From assembly GCF_026239695.1 (NCBI RefSeq), contig NZ_JAPIVS010000001.1, positions 434,001 through 498,000 of the forward strand: DNA of 64,000 bases. Reading direction: 5' to 3'. The stretch comes from Pedobacter sp. MC2016-15 (lineage in GTDB: Bacteria; Bacteroidota; Bacteroidia; Sphingobacteriales; Sphingobacteriaceae). Both the position numbers and the translations under genes were made by a program. Below, piece by piece: positions 33,964 through 42,560 of this stretch. Position 1 is the stretch's first letter; each line of letters begins with the position of its first letter. The notes below the pieces were generated by a model, which was given only the letters and a program-made list of their open reading frames with translations, ran no database searches and was not told where the DNA came from.

Positions 33964-35196
33964 ATGTTAAAGACGTTCTCCATATTAGGCGTACTGGCTA
34001 CGCTGACCTTCGGCGCTGTGGCAGACCCTGTTCTCCAGAATGGTACATGGCGTGCCTCCCTGATAAGGGAAGATGGCAATCACATCATTTTCAATCTGGA
34101 TGTGACACATCAGAAAGGCAAAACTACGCTATATGTTGTGAATGGCCAGGAAAGGATGCTGGTAAAAGATGTAAGGGCAGTGAATGATTCCCTGTTTATA
34201 GAGATGCCGGTTTTTGAATCTTCATTCAAGGTTAAAATCATATCAAAAGATAGTATTTCGGGAACCTGGTACAAGAGAGGATCGGTTAAAGACCTGGAAA
34301 TGCCTTTTAGCGCCACTGCAAAACAGAACTACCGCTTTGCCCCGGTCAACGGCAATGCTGCAGAGAACGTTGATGGCAAATGGAAAATCGATTTCCAGAA
34401 TGGTCATGAGCCTGCTATAGGTAATTTCTCGCAAAAAGGAAATGTCGTTACCGGATCCATTCTGACTACTTCAGGTGATTACCGTTTCCTCGCAGGAAGC
34501 GTTACGGGTGACCTTTTACAACTTTCTACTTTCGATGGCGTACATGCCATGTTTTTCAGCGCCAGGGTTAAAGGTGGAAATACACTTGCGGAGGCAAAGA
34601 TGTACAGTGGCAAAGCTCCGGTTCAGGAATGGTCGGCATTAAAAGATCCTAATGTATTACTGCCTGAGGAGAAACTGACCAAATTAAAGGATGGAGAAGA
34701 TGGCAGACTGAATTTCAGTTTCGTAGATCTTGAAGGCAAGCAGGTGTCGATCAAAGACAAACGTTTTCAAGGCAAGGTTGTAGTCATCCAGCTCATGGGA
34801 TCATGGTGCCCTAACTGCATGGACGAAACGGAGTTCATGAGTGCCTATTACGATAAAAATAAACAGCGCGGCGTTGAGATGGTTGGTCTGGCGTATGAAT
34901 ATACCACTGACATCAACCGTTCAAAGGCCAGTCTCAGCAAATTCAAAAAACGTTTTAACGTAAAATACCCATTGCTGATCACACCGGTAACGGTGTCTGA
35001 CCCGCAACGTACGGAGAAAACATTGCCGCAGCTGACGAATATTAAAGTCTTCCCTACGACACTGATTTTAGATCGCAGTGGTAAGATATCAGAGATTACC
35101 ACGGATTTCTTTGGTCCGGGAACAGGCGATTATTACATCAAGTTCAAGGAAGAGTTTGAAAGGAAAATGGACAAGCTTCTGGAGAATAAAGGCTAA
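33964..35196 (+). CDS. TlpA-family periplasmic thiol-disulfide oxidoreductase
   Basis: A 410-residue exported protein: signal peptide (1-20), a beta-rich N-terminal region of about 220 residues, and a C-terminal thioredoxin fold (about 240-405) with the active site W-C282-P-N-C285 and the cis-proline loop FPTTLILDRSGKI. It probably keeps or reduces disulfides in periplasmic substrates. The gene stands alone and ends at a strong terminator shared with the convergent inositol-phosphate synthase gene. A TATCTTCG box (33920-33927) precedes it. Confidence 0.85.
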   Translation: MLKTFSILGVLATLTFGAVADPVLQNGTWRASLIREDGNHIIFNLDVTHQKGKTTLYVVNGQERMLVKDVRAVNDSLFIEMPVFESSFKVKIISKDSISGTWYKRGSVKDLEMPFSATAKQNYRFAPVNGNAAENVDGKWKIDFQNGHEPAIGNFSQKGNVVTGSILTTSGDYRFLAGSVTGDLLQLSTFDGVHAMFFSARVKGGNTLAEAKMYSGKAPVQEWSALKDPNVLLPEEKLTKLKDGEDGRLNFSFVDLEGKQVSIKDKRFQGKVVVIQLMGSWCPNCMDETEFMSAYYDKNKQRGVEMVGLAYEYTTDINRSKASLSKFKKRFNVKYPLLITPVTVSDPQRTEKTLPQLTNIKVFPTTLILDRSGKISEITTDFFGPGTGDYYIKFKEEFERKMDKLLENKG

Positions 35197-35209
35197 TCCC
35201 TTTCTACAA

Positions 35210-35250
35210 GAAAACCCCGCCCCGGAATTACCTGGACGGGGTTTTCTTTT
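35210..35250. terminator. Bidirectional terminator between tlpA-like gene and ino1
   Basis: GAAAACCCCG (35210-35219) and CGGGGTTTTC (35237-35246) form a 10-bp stem followed by TTTT on the plus strand; A-rich sequence on the left also gives a T-run on the minus strand. It lies between the two convergent genes. Confidence 0.85.
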
Positions 35251-35262
35251 GTATGAAGAATT

Positions 35263-36474
35263 TTAGATAGCCTGAGCTACTGCAACTTTTAATTGTTTTC
35301 TTGTAGATGCTGTCAGCTCACGTTTAGCTAATGCATGGCATTCGTAGATCGCATCACTGAACATCATCTGCTCAGGCGGAGTTTTCTGCGTAGAGGCTGA
35401 AGGACCTCTCAATGCGCCTACCAGACCCAGTTCCCTTGCCACATATACATATCTGATAGCATCAATTACCACACCTGCTGAGTTTGGAGAATCCTGAACC
35501 GAAAGCTGTGCGTCAAATACTACAGGCGCCCCCATGAAACCCTCTAATTCCAAACGGAAGTTTGCTACTTTATTGTCTCCGTAGAAAGCGATATACTCTG
35601 ATGGACCGGCATGTAAGAAACTGTCCTCTGTAGAGATACCTCTGATATCATTCTGAGCCCTGATTACATTTTCTTTAGAGATCTTTTTAGATTTCAGACG
35701 GTTTTTATCTTCCATATTCAGGAAATCTGTATTACCGCCTACATTTCTTTGAATGTGTGCTTTCACATGATGGCCACGTTCAAAAGCAAGTTCCTGCAGC
35801 ATCTGAGATACGATACTTGCACCAAACTGGCTACGCATATCGTCCCCAATGATCGGAATACCCGCATCAATGAATCTTTGCTCCCAAACAGGATCTGAAG
35901 CAATAAATACCGGGATACAATTAACCAGAGAAATGCCAAGTTCCAGACAGATCTCAGCATAAAACTCAGTTGCCTGTTGTGACCCTACCGGCAGGTAGTT
36001 AATCAATACTTCCGCTTGATGCTCACGCAGTTGTGCAATGATCTCTTCGCGCAAGGCGTTAACCTCGTTCTTATCATAAGATACGCCGTCTTTCAGGATA
36101 TCTGTATTTTTAAGTTCGTCTTTGATCACAAACCTGTTTGCTTCAGGATAAGCAGCCATTTGTGGGGAAACCCCATCAATTACTGGCGATCTGTAAATAG
36201 GAGCTTCAGATGCAATGTCTGCATTGAGCACCATGGTGCAGTTTGGTTTGGCGAAAATCGCTTCTTTTAAGGGTGTGCCAATCTTTCTTTCATCCACATC
36301 AAACCCGCAGACGAATTCAATGTCTGCAGCTTTATAGCCACCGATATCATCAGCCATCAGGCCTGATGTTTTATCACTAAATTTTGTATAATATTCTACA
36401 CCCTGAACGAGTGAGCTTGCGCAATTGCCTACGCCTAAAATTGCAACTCTGATTTTTTTTTCCTGGTTTTGCAT
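35263..36474 (-). CDS. ino1: Inositol-3-phosphate synthase
   Basis: A 403-residue protein with the Rossmann motif GVGNCASSLVQG (14-25) and family signatures VCGFDVDERKIG, VLINYLPVGSQQATEFYAE, NCIPVFIASDPVW, GDDMRSQFGAS and NVGGNTDFLNM (about 275-285). It converts glucose-6-phosphate to inositol-3-phosphate using NAD as internal cofactor, in the cytoplasm. The size is that of the short bacterial/archaeal type. It is transcribed alone, about 24 kb from the sphingolipid operon, but its product is the expected headgroup donor for the CDP-alcohol phosphotransferase there. A TATTTTTG box lies at 36546-36553. Confidence 0.93.
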   Translation of the reverse strand: MQNQEKKIRVAILGVGNCASSLVQGVEYYTKFSDKTSGLMADDIGGYKAADIEFVCGFDVDERKIGTPLKEAIFAKPNCTMVLNADIASEAPIYRSPVIDGVSPQMAAYPEANRFVIKDELKNTDILKDGVSYDKNEVNALREEIIAQLREHQAEVLINYLPVGSQQATEFYAEICLELGISLVNCIPVFIASDPVWEQRFIDAGIPIIGDDMRSQFGASIVSQMLQELAFERGHHVKAHIQRNVGGNTDFLNMEDKNRLKSKKISKENVIRAQNDIRGISTEDSFLHAGPSEYIAFYGDNKVANFRLELEGFMGAPVVFDAQLSVQDSPNSAGVVIDAIRYVYVARELGLVGALRGPSASTQKTPPEQMMFSDAIYECHALAKRELTASTRKQLKVAVAQAI

Positions 36475-36923
36475 TCTTGAATTGGGTTATTCATAATTTG
36501 TAGGATGGCGAATATTTATGGCAGAATCTCTCCATCCTATCATGACAAAAATAGAAATCAGATTACAATTTTCCTCATGATTCTTGCCAATATCCGTAAA
36601 ATGAATGTGATGAACATTAAATTTGACATTCTGACAACTTTAACTTCATAGTCAGGACGTATAGAAATTAATGATTTGACTTCAAATTAGATTGCTTAAT
36701 CAATTTCGCAAAAAGAGGCTTCAAAACCTTGTAAATAGTTAAATATTAGCCGCAAAATATATTACAAATCAAGTAATTAACCTTATAAGACATCAAAAAA
36801 TATTGAATATTTAAGTGCTAAATTGATTTAAAATTGCATAAAAGCGATTTGCAACCCTTCACATTTTATAAAACAAACCCTTAATGAAAATATTTGTTAT
36901 GCTTTGATGATAAGAATTTAAAA
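36475..36923. other. Long AT-rich intergenic region between ino1 and the VOC gene
   Basis: About 450 bases without a convincing gene on either strand. It holds a candidate -7 box of ino1 (36546-36553, minus strand) and otherwise very AT-rich sequence. No clear hairpin, tRNA or riboswitch motif was found by eye. Confidence 0.5.
36546..36553 (-). promoter_or_regulatory. Candidate -7 box (TATTTTTG) of ino1
   Basis: TATTTTTG on the minus strand matches TAnnTTTG, 72 bases upstream of the start codon. The nearest TTG on that strand is only 12 bases further upstream, so the -33 element is not confirmed. Confidence 0.35.
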
Positions 36924-37295
36924 ATGAAAAATTACAAAGATAAACAGACTATCATTCCCTACCTGATGCTGGTAAATGCACTGGAATTTATCGAATTTGT
37001 GCAGACAGTGTTTGGTGCGGAGATACTCTTAAACAATCTGGCCGACGACAACAGGACAGTATTGAATGCTGAGCTCAGGATTGGGCATACGGTGATATTA
37101 CTTTCGGAAGCAAAAGATAAATATGGAAAAGCTGTAGGAAATTTCTTTATATATGTCGGTGATGCCGATGAAGCGTTCAACAGAGCGATATTTCACGGAG
37201 CCTCAGTTGTGAAACAGGTCTCTGATATGGATTATGGCAGAAGTGGTGGCGTAGAAGACCCATTTGGTAATACCTGGTGGCTCACTACTGCCTGA
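36924..37295 (+). CDS. VOC-superfamily (glyoxalase/PhnB-like) protein
   Basis: A 123-residue single-domain protein read from the ATG at 36924 (MKNYKDKQTIIPYLMLVNA). It has the beta-alpha-beta-beta-beta pattern of the vicinal oxygen chelate fold with PYLMLVNALEFIEFVQTVFGAE, RIGHTVILLSEA and the C-terminal VEDPFGNTWWLTT typical of PhnB-like proteins. Such proteins may bind metals or act as antibiotic-resistance or isomerase enzymes; no specific activity can be given. It stands alone and ends at a 15-bp perfect hairpin. Confidence 0.85.
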   Translation: MKNYKDKQTIIPYLMLVNALEFIEFVQTVFGAEILLNNLADDNRTVLNAELRIGHTVILLSEAKDKYGKAVGNFFIYVGDADEAFNRAIFHGASVVKQVSDMDYGRSGGVEDPFGNTWWLTTA

Positions 37296-37302
37296 TTTCA
37301 AT

Positions 37303-37336
37303 ATAAAGAGAGTGATCAGAAGATCACTCTCTTTAT
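37303..37336. terminator. Strong bidirectional terminator (15-bp stem)
   Basis: ATAAAGAGAGTGATC (37303-37317) and GATCACTCTCTTTAT (37322-37336) with a 4-base loop, between the convergent VOC and TonB-receptor genes. Confidence 0.85.
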
Positions 37337-37349
37337 TAAAGTTCCCGCC

Positions 37350-39656
37350 TTAAAGAAAATATTTTAGAGAAAAACCTGCGTATGCGTTTCTCTTCGGGGA
37401 GGGATTAAAATATGGCGACTGCCCTCCGGCACCAATTGCCGCATTCAGTGATAGTATCGAACTATAAGATGCATTGAAAGCATTATCAACACCTCCGTAA
37501 ATATTCAGCTCAAATGACTGTCCTAATTTTCGTCTGTAACCCAGCTTAGCTCCTGCAACCCCATATGAGGGGTTATAGGCTGTATTACTGTCATTCAGGG
37601 GTATCTGATCATTGTAGTAATAATTCAGATTAGCATATAGACCTGAACGCATTTCCAGATCCAGCCCTGCACTCAGCACCCATGGAGCCACTCCGGTCAG
37701 TTCATTCCCGTCATATGTTGCTGTAACCTGGTTCGCCGCATTCAGGATCCGGTAATCCTTAAAACTAAAATCTGAGTAAGTGAGTGCTACAAATGGCCTC
37801 AAACTGGCGATTGCATGCTCATCTTCAGGTTTAAATGCCTGCCAGGACAAGGCTAGCTCAGCACCATTATGCGAGGTCTTGCCCGCGTTATTATAGATGG
37901 TAATGCCCTGCTGAACCGACTGCGCAATCAGTTCACCTTTCATATCCATTTTAAAGACTGCCAGATCATAACTCAATCTCGAATGGAAAAGATTTCCTTT
38001 GGCATTGATCTCATAATTAAGTGCTTTCTCTGCCTGAAGATTGGGATTGATAGAGCCGTCAACATTTTTCACTTCTGAACTTGAAGGAGGCGAGAAACCT
38101 GAACTTACGCTGGCGTGCAGACTGAGCGCCTCAGAGAAGTTATGACTCAGTGCAACACGTGGTGTAGCCTGAGGTTTAAAATCCTTGATTCCCGTCTGTG
38201 CAGGTACCAGATAGTTGGAAACATCATATTTCAAACTGTTATAACTTAAGCCCAGCGTGAGTAGCGTCCGGCTTCCCAACTTTGTTTCCGACTGATAAAA
38301 AAGTGAGTATAGGGTATTCCGGTAATCAATATTTGCCGTCAGTGCTCCTTCTTTGCCCTGGTTGTTTACATACTGCGTGCCCTTGGTAAGGCCCTGGTTA
38401 AACTCCATCCCTGCAATAAATTTAGTAGGCAGGATATCAAATCCGGCATCATAGCTGAAACTTGTCCTTCCGCCGTAGCTCTGGTAAAAATTCCTCAGAT
38501 AAGCATATGGAAGGGGATGGTCCAGGTCGTAAGAGTAGGTGAATACACTTGTGCTGTTTGAAAACTGGTCATTGAATTTGTACTGTTGCCCCAATCCTAC
38601 CCTTGTCCAGGTTTGATAGCGTCCTGCCTGTTTGTCCAGGTTACTGGCATTGGCCTGTTCCGGATCAGCAGCCACCTGATCGGCGGTCAATGAACCGGGG
38701 ATCTGCGAATATTGTGTGGTTCTGTTCAGCAACAGCGTGATGATCCTTTTATCACTGGGAAAAAGCTGGAAGTTTCCTGAGAGAAATCTTCTCATATCAT
38801 TACTGTGCTGGCGGTACCCATCAAACTCCTGCCAGCCGTAAGAAACGTAGCTGTTGATTTTGTCGCCACCGCTCCGGTATGTCGCAGCAAGCCTGTGTAG
38901 CCCATAACTCCCCGCAAGCGCAGAACCTTCAAAACTCTGCTCAGCATATGGAGAGCGTTGCAGCTGAAAGTTGATTACCCCTCCGGTTCCGGCACCATAA
39001 ATACTGGAGGCAGGACCTTTGATCACTTCAGCCCTGCCGATACTGTTCACATCCAAAGCCTCGATACGTGTGGTACCATCAGCTTCTGTTACAGGAATAT
39101 CATTGAGATATACTTTGATATTTCTCAGTCCGAAAGAAGAGCGGACACCATTGCCCCTGATCGAAATCCTGCCTTCTGAAAGCGTACTCTGGTCCATCCT
39201 TACTCCTGGGATAGAATTTAGGGCCTGTTGAAAGGACATTCCGCTACCGCGATTGATGTCTTTGCTGGTGATCAGCGCAATCGCTCCTGCAGTTTCCTTC
39301 TTTGTACGGTTGCCGGCAAAACCCGTTACCCGTACTTCATTGAGGTTTGCCTCATCTGCGTCCAGCTGGATATTCAGCATATCAGCCTTTGCTCCTATGT
39401 TTACGATCTGGGTTTTGAAACCTATAAGCACAAATTTGAGCCTGGTATCCGTTGCGGAAAACTGAAAAGAGAAACGTCCGTTACGATCAGACTCCGCAAG
39501 AACCTGATCTTTATTGTTTTTAATCATTACACCGGCCAAAGCCTGTTTAGTTTGTGAGTCGAAAATGCTGCCTGTTACAGCCTGATCCTGTGCCTGCACG
39601 CCGATAGAAAACATCGCGAAAACAGCAAGCACAATGATGTATCTGATGATATTCAT
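37350..39656 (-). CDS. TonB-dependent outer-membrane receptor (unknown ligand, siderophore/metal type)
   Basis: A 768-residue receptor: signal peptide (1-22, VQA), carboxypeptidase-regulatory-like domain (about 25-100, VTGSIFDSQTKQALAGVMIK), TonB-linked plug (LNEVRVTGFAGNR, ALNSIPGVRMDQSTLSEGRISIRGNG, RAEVIKGPASSIYGAGTGGVINF) and a barrel ending GFSLKYFL. The plug and the absence of a SusD partner point to a metal-chelate or similar small ligand rather than glycans. The preceding gene encodes a small cysteine-motif protein; a terminator hairpin separates them, so they may be partly independent. Confidence 0.88.
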   Translation of the reverse strand: MNIIRYIIVLAVFAMFSIGVQAQDQAVTGSIFDSQTKQALAGVMIKNNKDQVLAESDRNGRFSFQFSATDTRLKFVLIGFKTQIVNIGAKADMLNIQLDADEANLNEVRVTGFAGNRTKKETAGAIALITSKDINRGSGMSFQQALNSIPGVRMDQSTLSEGRISIRGNGVRSSFGLRNIKVYLNDIPVTEADGTTRIEALDVNSIGRAEVIKGPASSIYGAGTGGVINFQLQRSPYAEQSFEGSALAGSYGLHRLAATYRSGGDKINSYVSYGWQEFDGYRQHSNDMRRFLSGNFQLFPSDKRIITLLLNRTTQYSQIPGSLTADQVAADPEQANASNLDKQAGRYQTWTRVGLGQQYKFNDQFSNSTSVFTYSYDLDHPLPYAYLRNFYQSYGGRTSFSYDAGFDILPTKFIAGMEFNQGLTKGTQYVNNQGKEGALTANIDYRNTLYSLFYQSETKLGSRTLLTLGLSYNSLKYDVSNYLVPAQTGIKDFKPQATPRVALSHNFSEALSLHASVSSGFSPPSSSEVKNVDGSINPNLQAEKALNYEINAKGNLFHSRLSYDLAVFKMDMKGELIAQSVQQGITIYNNAGKTSHNGAELALSWQAFKPEDEHAIASLRPFVALTYSDFSFKDYRILNAANQVTATYDGNELTGVAPWVLSAGLDLEMRSGLYANLNYYYNDQIPLNDSNTAYNPSYGVAGAKLGYRRKLGQSFELNIYGGVDNAFNASYSSILSLNAAIGAGGQSPYFNPSPKRNAYAGFSLKYFL

Positions 39657-39679
39657 TAAGTTGCGAAATAAAAGTCCAT

Positions 39680-39711
39680 AAAAAAACCACCGGTATCTTT
39701 TGATACCGGTG
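39680..39711 (-). terminator. Terminator/attenuator between the Cys-motif gene and the TonB receptor
   Basis: On the minus strand CACCGGTATC, a four-base loop and GATACCGGTG (39688-39711) are followed by a run of T (39680-39686). It lies inside what would otherwise be a two-gene operon. Confidence 0.8.
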
Positions 39712-39727
39712 TTATACGATAAGGATT

Positions 39728-40096
39728 TTATGCGCGTGGAGGCTGAAAGATATCAGCTGCAAACTCAGGCAGGCGAAAAGGTATTTCGCTCTGGTATACT
39801 GATGCGATCTGCATCACGTAAGGTGAAAATGATAGTTTCTCTACTACCACTCCGACCTGGAATAACGACCGTTGATTTTCACGGTCCCTGCTTTTTTCTT
39901 TTTGTTCCGCCTGTTTCAGTTTCCGCATCAGGTAACACTTGCCATTACAGTGCAGCTGAGGCTTATCTTTGTTGATACAGAGTTCGGATACAATAAAGTT
40001 TTCGTTCAGTTCAAAACCTGCATATACAAACAGCTGGTTAAAGTTAGCTGCAAGTGTCGTAAAGATCAATATATGTGCAAGTATGCTTCTCAACAT
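39728..40096 (-). CDS. Small exported protein with C-x9-C-x3-C motif (122 aa), unknown
   Basis: A hydrophobic N-terminal segment (residues 1-27) acts as signal or anchor. The mature part starts with a conserved-looking motif containing C40, C50 and C54 (SELCINKDKPQLHCNGKC), then a basic/charged helix (KLKQAEQKEKSRDREN) and a hydrophobic C-terminal third. The cysteine/histidine spacing suggests binding of a metal such as copper or iron; this is inference. It precedes a TonB receptor. The -7 box TATATTTG (40101-40108) ends only four bases before the ATG. Confidence 0.7.
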   Translation of the reverse strand: MLRSILAHILIFTTLAANFNQLFVYAGFELNENFIVSELCINKDKPQLHCNGKCYLMRKLKQAEQKEKSRDRENQRSLFQVGVVVEKLSFSPYVMQIASVYQSEIPFRLPEFAADIFQPPRA

Positions 40097-40100
40097 TTTG

Positions 40101-40108
40101 CAAATATA
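40101..40108 (-). promoter_or_regulatory. Candidate -7 box (TATATTTG) adjacent to the start of the Cys-motif gene
   Basis: Exact match to TAnnTTTG on the minus strand, ending four bases before the ATG at 40096. A transcript starting here would have almost no leader. Confidence 0.35.
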
Positions 40109-40114
40109 TAAAAA

Positions 40115-40900
40115 CTATGCACTAACCGATCTGTCTAAATGAACATATCCACCATCCACATAAACCAATTGTCCTGTCGTATGGCTTGATCTTCCTGATA
40201 ACAGGAATAGGACGGCATTGGCTATCTCCTCTGCAGTGGTCATACGGTTCTCCAGAGGAATCTTATCCAGCGTAGCTTTTAGCTTCTCTTCAGGATTGGG
40301 CAGTGAATTGATCCATGTTTCATACAAAGGTGTGTAACATTCTGCGACAATCACAGCGTTCACGCGGATACTGTAGGGTAGTAGCTCAACAGCCCATTCT
40401 CTGGTCAGCGCATTTCTGGCCCCATTCGATGCAGCATAGGCAGAAGTTCCTCCCTGTCCTGTCTCCGCCACCTTTGATCCGATGTTTACAATAGCACCCT
40501 TGCTTTTCTTTAACCAGGGCAGGCAATGCTGCGCCATCATGTAATAGTGGATCACATTTTTATGTAAACTGCTAACAAAAGCATCGTAATTTCCGCTTTC
40601 AAGACCTACGCCATCATTTACACCTGCGTTATTTACAAGACCATCAATCTTTCCGAATTGTTCAATGACCTTATTTACCGTCATCCCCGCCTGTTCAGGA
40701 TCAGTAAGTTCTGCAACTACCTGGAATCCCTGCAGCCCCTGTGCATGGAGGTCGTTCAGGATCCTGTTATTATCAGCTTCGTTACGCCCAACGATCACCG
40801 GGATAGCACCCTCATTCGCCAGCTGCCGAACGATACCTTCTCCAATTCCTTTTGCCCCGCCGGTAACGATCACTATTTTGTCTTTTAACTGCAGATCCAT
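40115..40900 (-). CDS. SDR-family L-fucose dehydrogenase (probable), with Asn in place of the catalytic Lys
   Basis: A 261-residue short-chain dehydrogenase with cofactor motif TGGAKGIGEG (13-22), NNAG (90-93), N115, S142 (NIGSK), Y155 and PVIVG near 34-38. The usual Y-x3-K is Y155-A-A-S-N159, so the lysine is asparagine. From memory L-fucose dehydrogenases of related clusters have the same YAASNG form. In this operon it would oxidise L-fucose to L-fucono-lactone. It is last in the operon, one base after the FAH-type hydrolase gene. An assignment to another sugar is possible. Confidence 0.8.
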   Translation of the reverse strand: MDLQLKDKIVIVTGGAKGIGEGIVRQLANEGAIPVIVGRNEADNNRILNDLHAQGLQGFQVVAELTDPEQAGMTVNKVIEQFGKIDGLVNNAGVNDGVGLESGNYDAFVSSLHKNVIHYYMMAQHCLPWLKKSKGAIVNIGSKVAETGQGGTSAYAASNGARNALTREWAVELLPYSIRVNAVIVAECYTPLYETWINSLPNPEEKLKATLDKIPLENRMTTAEEIANAVLFLLSGRSSHTTGQLVYVDGGYVHLDRSVSA

Positions 40901-40901
40901 T

Positions 40902-41762
40902 TTATCCTTCTTTTACATATGCCTTTAACTCCTGTTTCGCAGTGCCCAATCCGTCAATTCCCAATTCTACCACATCACCCTCTTTCAGGTAGACTGGTGG
41001 ATTAAAGCCTAATCCAACTCCTGCAGGTGTACCGGTGGAAATCACATCACCCGGAAGCAGCGTCATAAACTGACTCAGGTAAGAAACAACTGTAGGAACA
41101 TCAAAGATAAAGTCAGACGTGTTGCCATCCTGCATCATCTTTCCGTTCACGCTCAGCCAGAGGCGAAGGTTATTTACATCTTCCAGTTCATCAGGCGTAG
41201 CCAGGAAAGGTCCCATTGGTGCAAACGTATCACAACCTTTACCCTTATCCCAGGTGCCACCTTTCTCCAACTGAAACTCACGCTCAGAAACATCATTATG
41301 CAAGGTATAACCTGCCACATAATCCAATGCATCAGCAACATCCACATACGAGGCTTTTTTGCCGATTACCACAGCCAATTCCACTTCCCAATCAGTTTTC
41401 ACCGAATTTTTAGGGATCACGATAGGATCATTTGGTCCCACCAATGAGGTCGTAGATTTCATAAATATGATTGGCTCAGCAGGAATCTGTGCGTTGGTTT
41501 CTTTGGCATGGTTCGCATAATTTAATCCGATGCACACAATTTTTGAAGGGCGCGCAATCGGAGAACCCAAACGGGAACCGGCAGGTATTTCAATCAGATC
41601 GCCTTTGTTGGCTTTGACAAATTCTTCAAGTCTTTCCAGTCCGTTATCTTCAAAAAATTGTTCATTGTAATCTCCGCCAAAGGCAGAAGTATCGTATTTC
41701 ACATCATCTATGATCACACCAGTTTTTTCTTTACCGGCAGCACCCCATCTTATTAGTTTCAT
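40902..41762 (-). CDS. Fumarylacetoacetate hydrolase family, probable 2,4-diketo-3-deoxy-L-fuconate hydrolase
   Basis: A 286-residue protein of the FAH fold: SKIVCIGLNYANHAKETN (about 74-91), IFMKSTTSLVGPNDPIV, the metal ligands in DWEVELAVVIGKKA and NDVSERE, KGCDTFAPMGPF, and GDVISTGTPAGVG near 238-250. In the non-phosphorylating L-fucose route this enzyme splits 2,4-diketo-3-deoxy-L-fuconate into pyruvate and L-lactate. The SDR genes on either side and the UxaA-type dehydratase upstream support this substrate; the related acylpyruvase activities cannot be excluded. Confidence 0.84.
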   Translation of the reverse strand: MKLIRWGAAGKEKTGVIIDDVKYDTSAFGGDYNEQFFEDNGLERLEEFVKANKGDLIEIPAGSRLGSPIARPSKIVCIGLNYANHAKETNAQIPAEPIIFMKSTTSLVGPNDPIVIPKNSVKTDWEVELAVVIGKKASYVDVADALDYVAGYTLHNDVSEREFQLEKGGTWDKGKGCDTFAPMGPFLATPDELEDVNNLRLWLSVNGKMMQDGNTSDFIFDVPTVVSYLSQFMTLLPGDVISTGTPAGVGLGFNPPVYLKEGDVVELGIDGLGTAKQELKAYVKEG

Positions 41763-41768
41763 ATCTTT

Positions 41769-42533
41769 TTAGTTATTAAGTTTTATAAATCCTCCATCAA
41801 TCGGATAGTCATTTCCGGTTACAAATCCGGATTCTTCGGCACACAGGTATAAGGCCAGTGAGGCTACCTCCTCCGGTCTGCCCATTCGCCCCAGGGGCTG
41901 GCTTTTAGAGAGTTTAGCAAAAATCTCCTCTTCCTGTCCCGCATAATTTTTAGCAATAAAACCATCCACAAATGGTGTATGCACCCTCGCAGGAGAAATA
42001 CTGTTACAGCGGATACCCTCGGCCATATAATCCCTTGCAACGGACATTGTCATCGCGTAGATGGCACCCTTGCTCATCGAATAGGCAAACCTGTCCGTGA
42101 TCCCTACTACGGCAGCGATCGAAGCCATATTCAGAATCGCTGCACTTTTACTTTTCTTCAATAACGGAATTCCCGCAAACAGCGTATTGTAGGCCCCTTT
42201 TACATTGACATCAAATACCTTCGTAAAATCTTCTTCGTTTGTGGTATCGGCTTTACCGATATGGGCAATGCCGGCATTATTTACCAGAATATCGAGTTTT
42301 CCAATCTGATTAAAGATCTTTACCACATCCTGTTGCCTGCTCACATCGCAACCGTGGGCAAAGGCAGTTCCCTGTTTTTCCCTGATCTCATTTACCGTCT
42401 CCTCAGCTGCAGCAGCATTGAGTTCGATGATATGCACATGTGCACCCTGTGCGGCAAAAAGCACCGAAATCGCTTTTCCGATACCACTTCCACCTCCAGT
42501 GATAATTGCTGTTTTTCCTTCTAAACTAAACAT
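41769..42533 (-). CDS. SDR-family 2-keto-3-deoxy-L-fuconate dehydrogenase (probable)
   Basis: A 254-residue short-chain dehydrogenase with TGGGSGIGKAI (11-21), NNAGIAHIG (about 87-95), the Ser of NMASIAA and the complete Y-x3-K motif in AYSMSKGAIYAM. C-terminal YPIDGGFIKLNN is typical of sugar-acid SDRs. Expected to oxidise 2-keto-3-deoxy-L-fuconate to the 2,4-diketo compound with NAD. It sits six bases upstream of the hydrolase gene, which uses that product. Confidence 0.84.
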   Translation of the reverse strand: MFSLEGKTAIITGGGSGIGKAISVLFAAQGAHVHIIELNAAAAEETVNEIREKQGTAFAHGCDVSRQQDVVKIFNQIGKLDILVNNAGIAHIGKADTTNEEDFTKVFDVNVKGAYNTLFAGIPLLKKSKSAAILNMASIAAVVGITDRFAYSMSKGAIYAMTMSVARDYMAEGIRCNSISPARVHTPFVDGFIAKNYAGQEEEIFAKLSKSQPLGRMGRPEEVASLALYLCAEESGFVTGNDYPIDGGFIKLNN

Positions 42534-42560
42534 ATATTCAATGTTAATGAATTTCTAAAA

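Noticed and set aside
36475..36923. Small RNA or hidden gene in the ino1/VOC gap
   Set aside because: No hairpin with T-run, no conserved RNA motif and no credible short frame could be found by eye.
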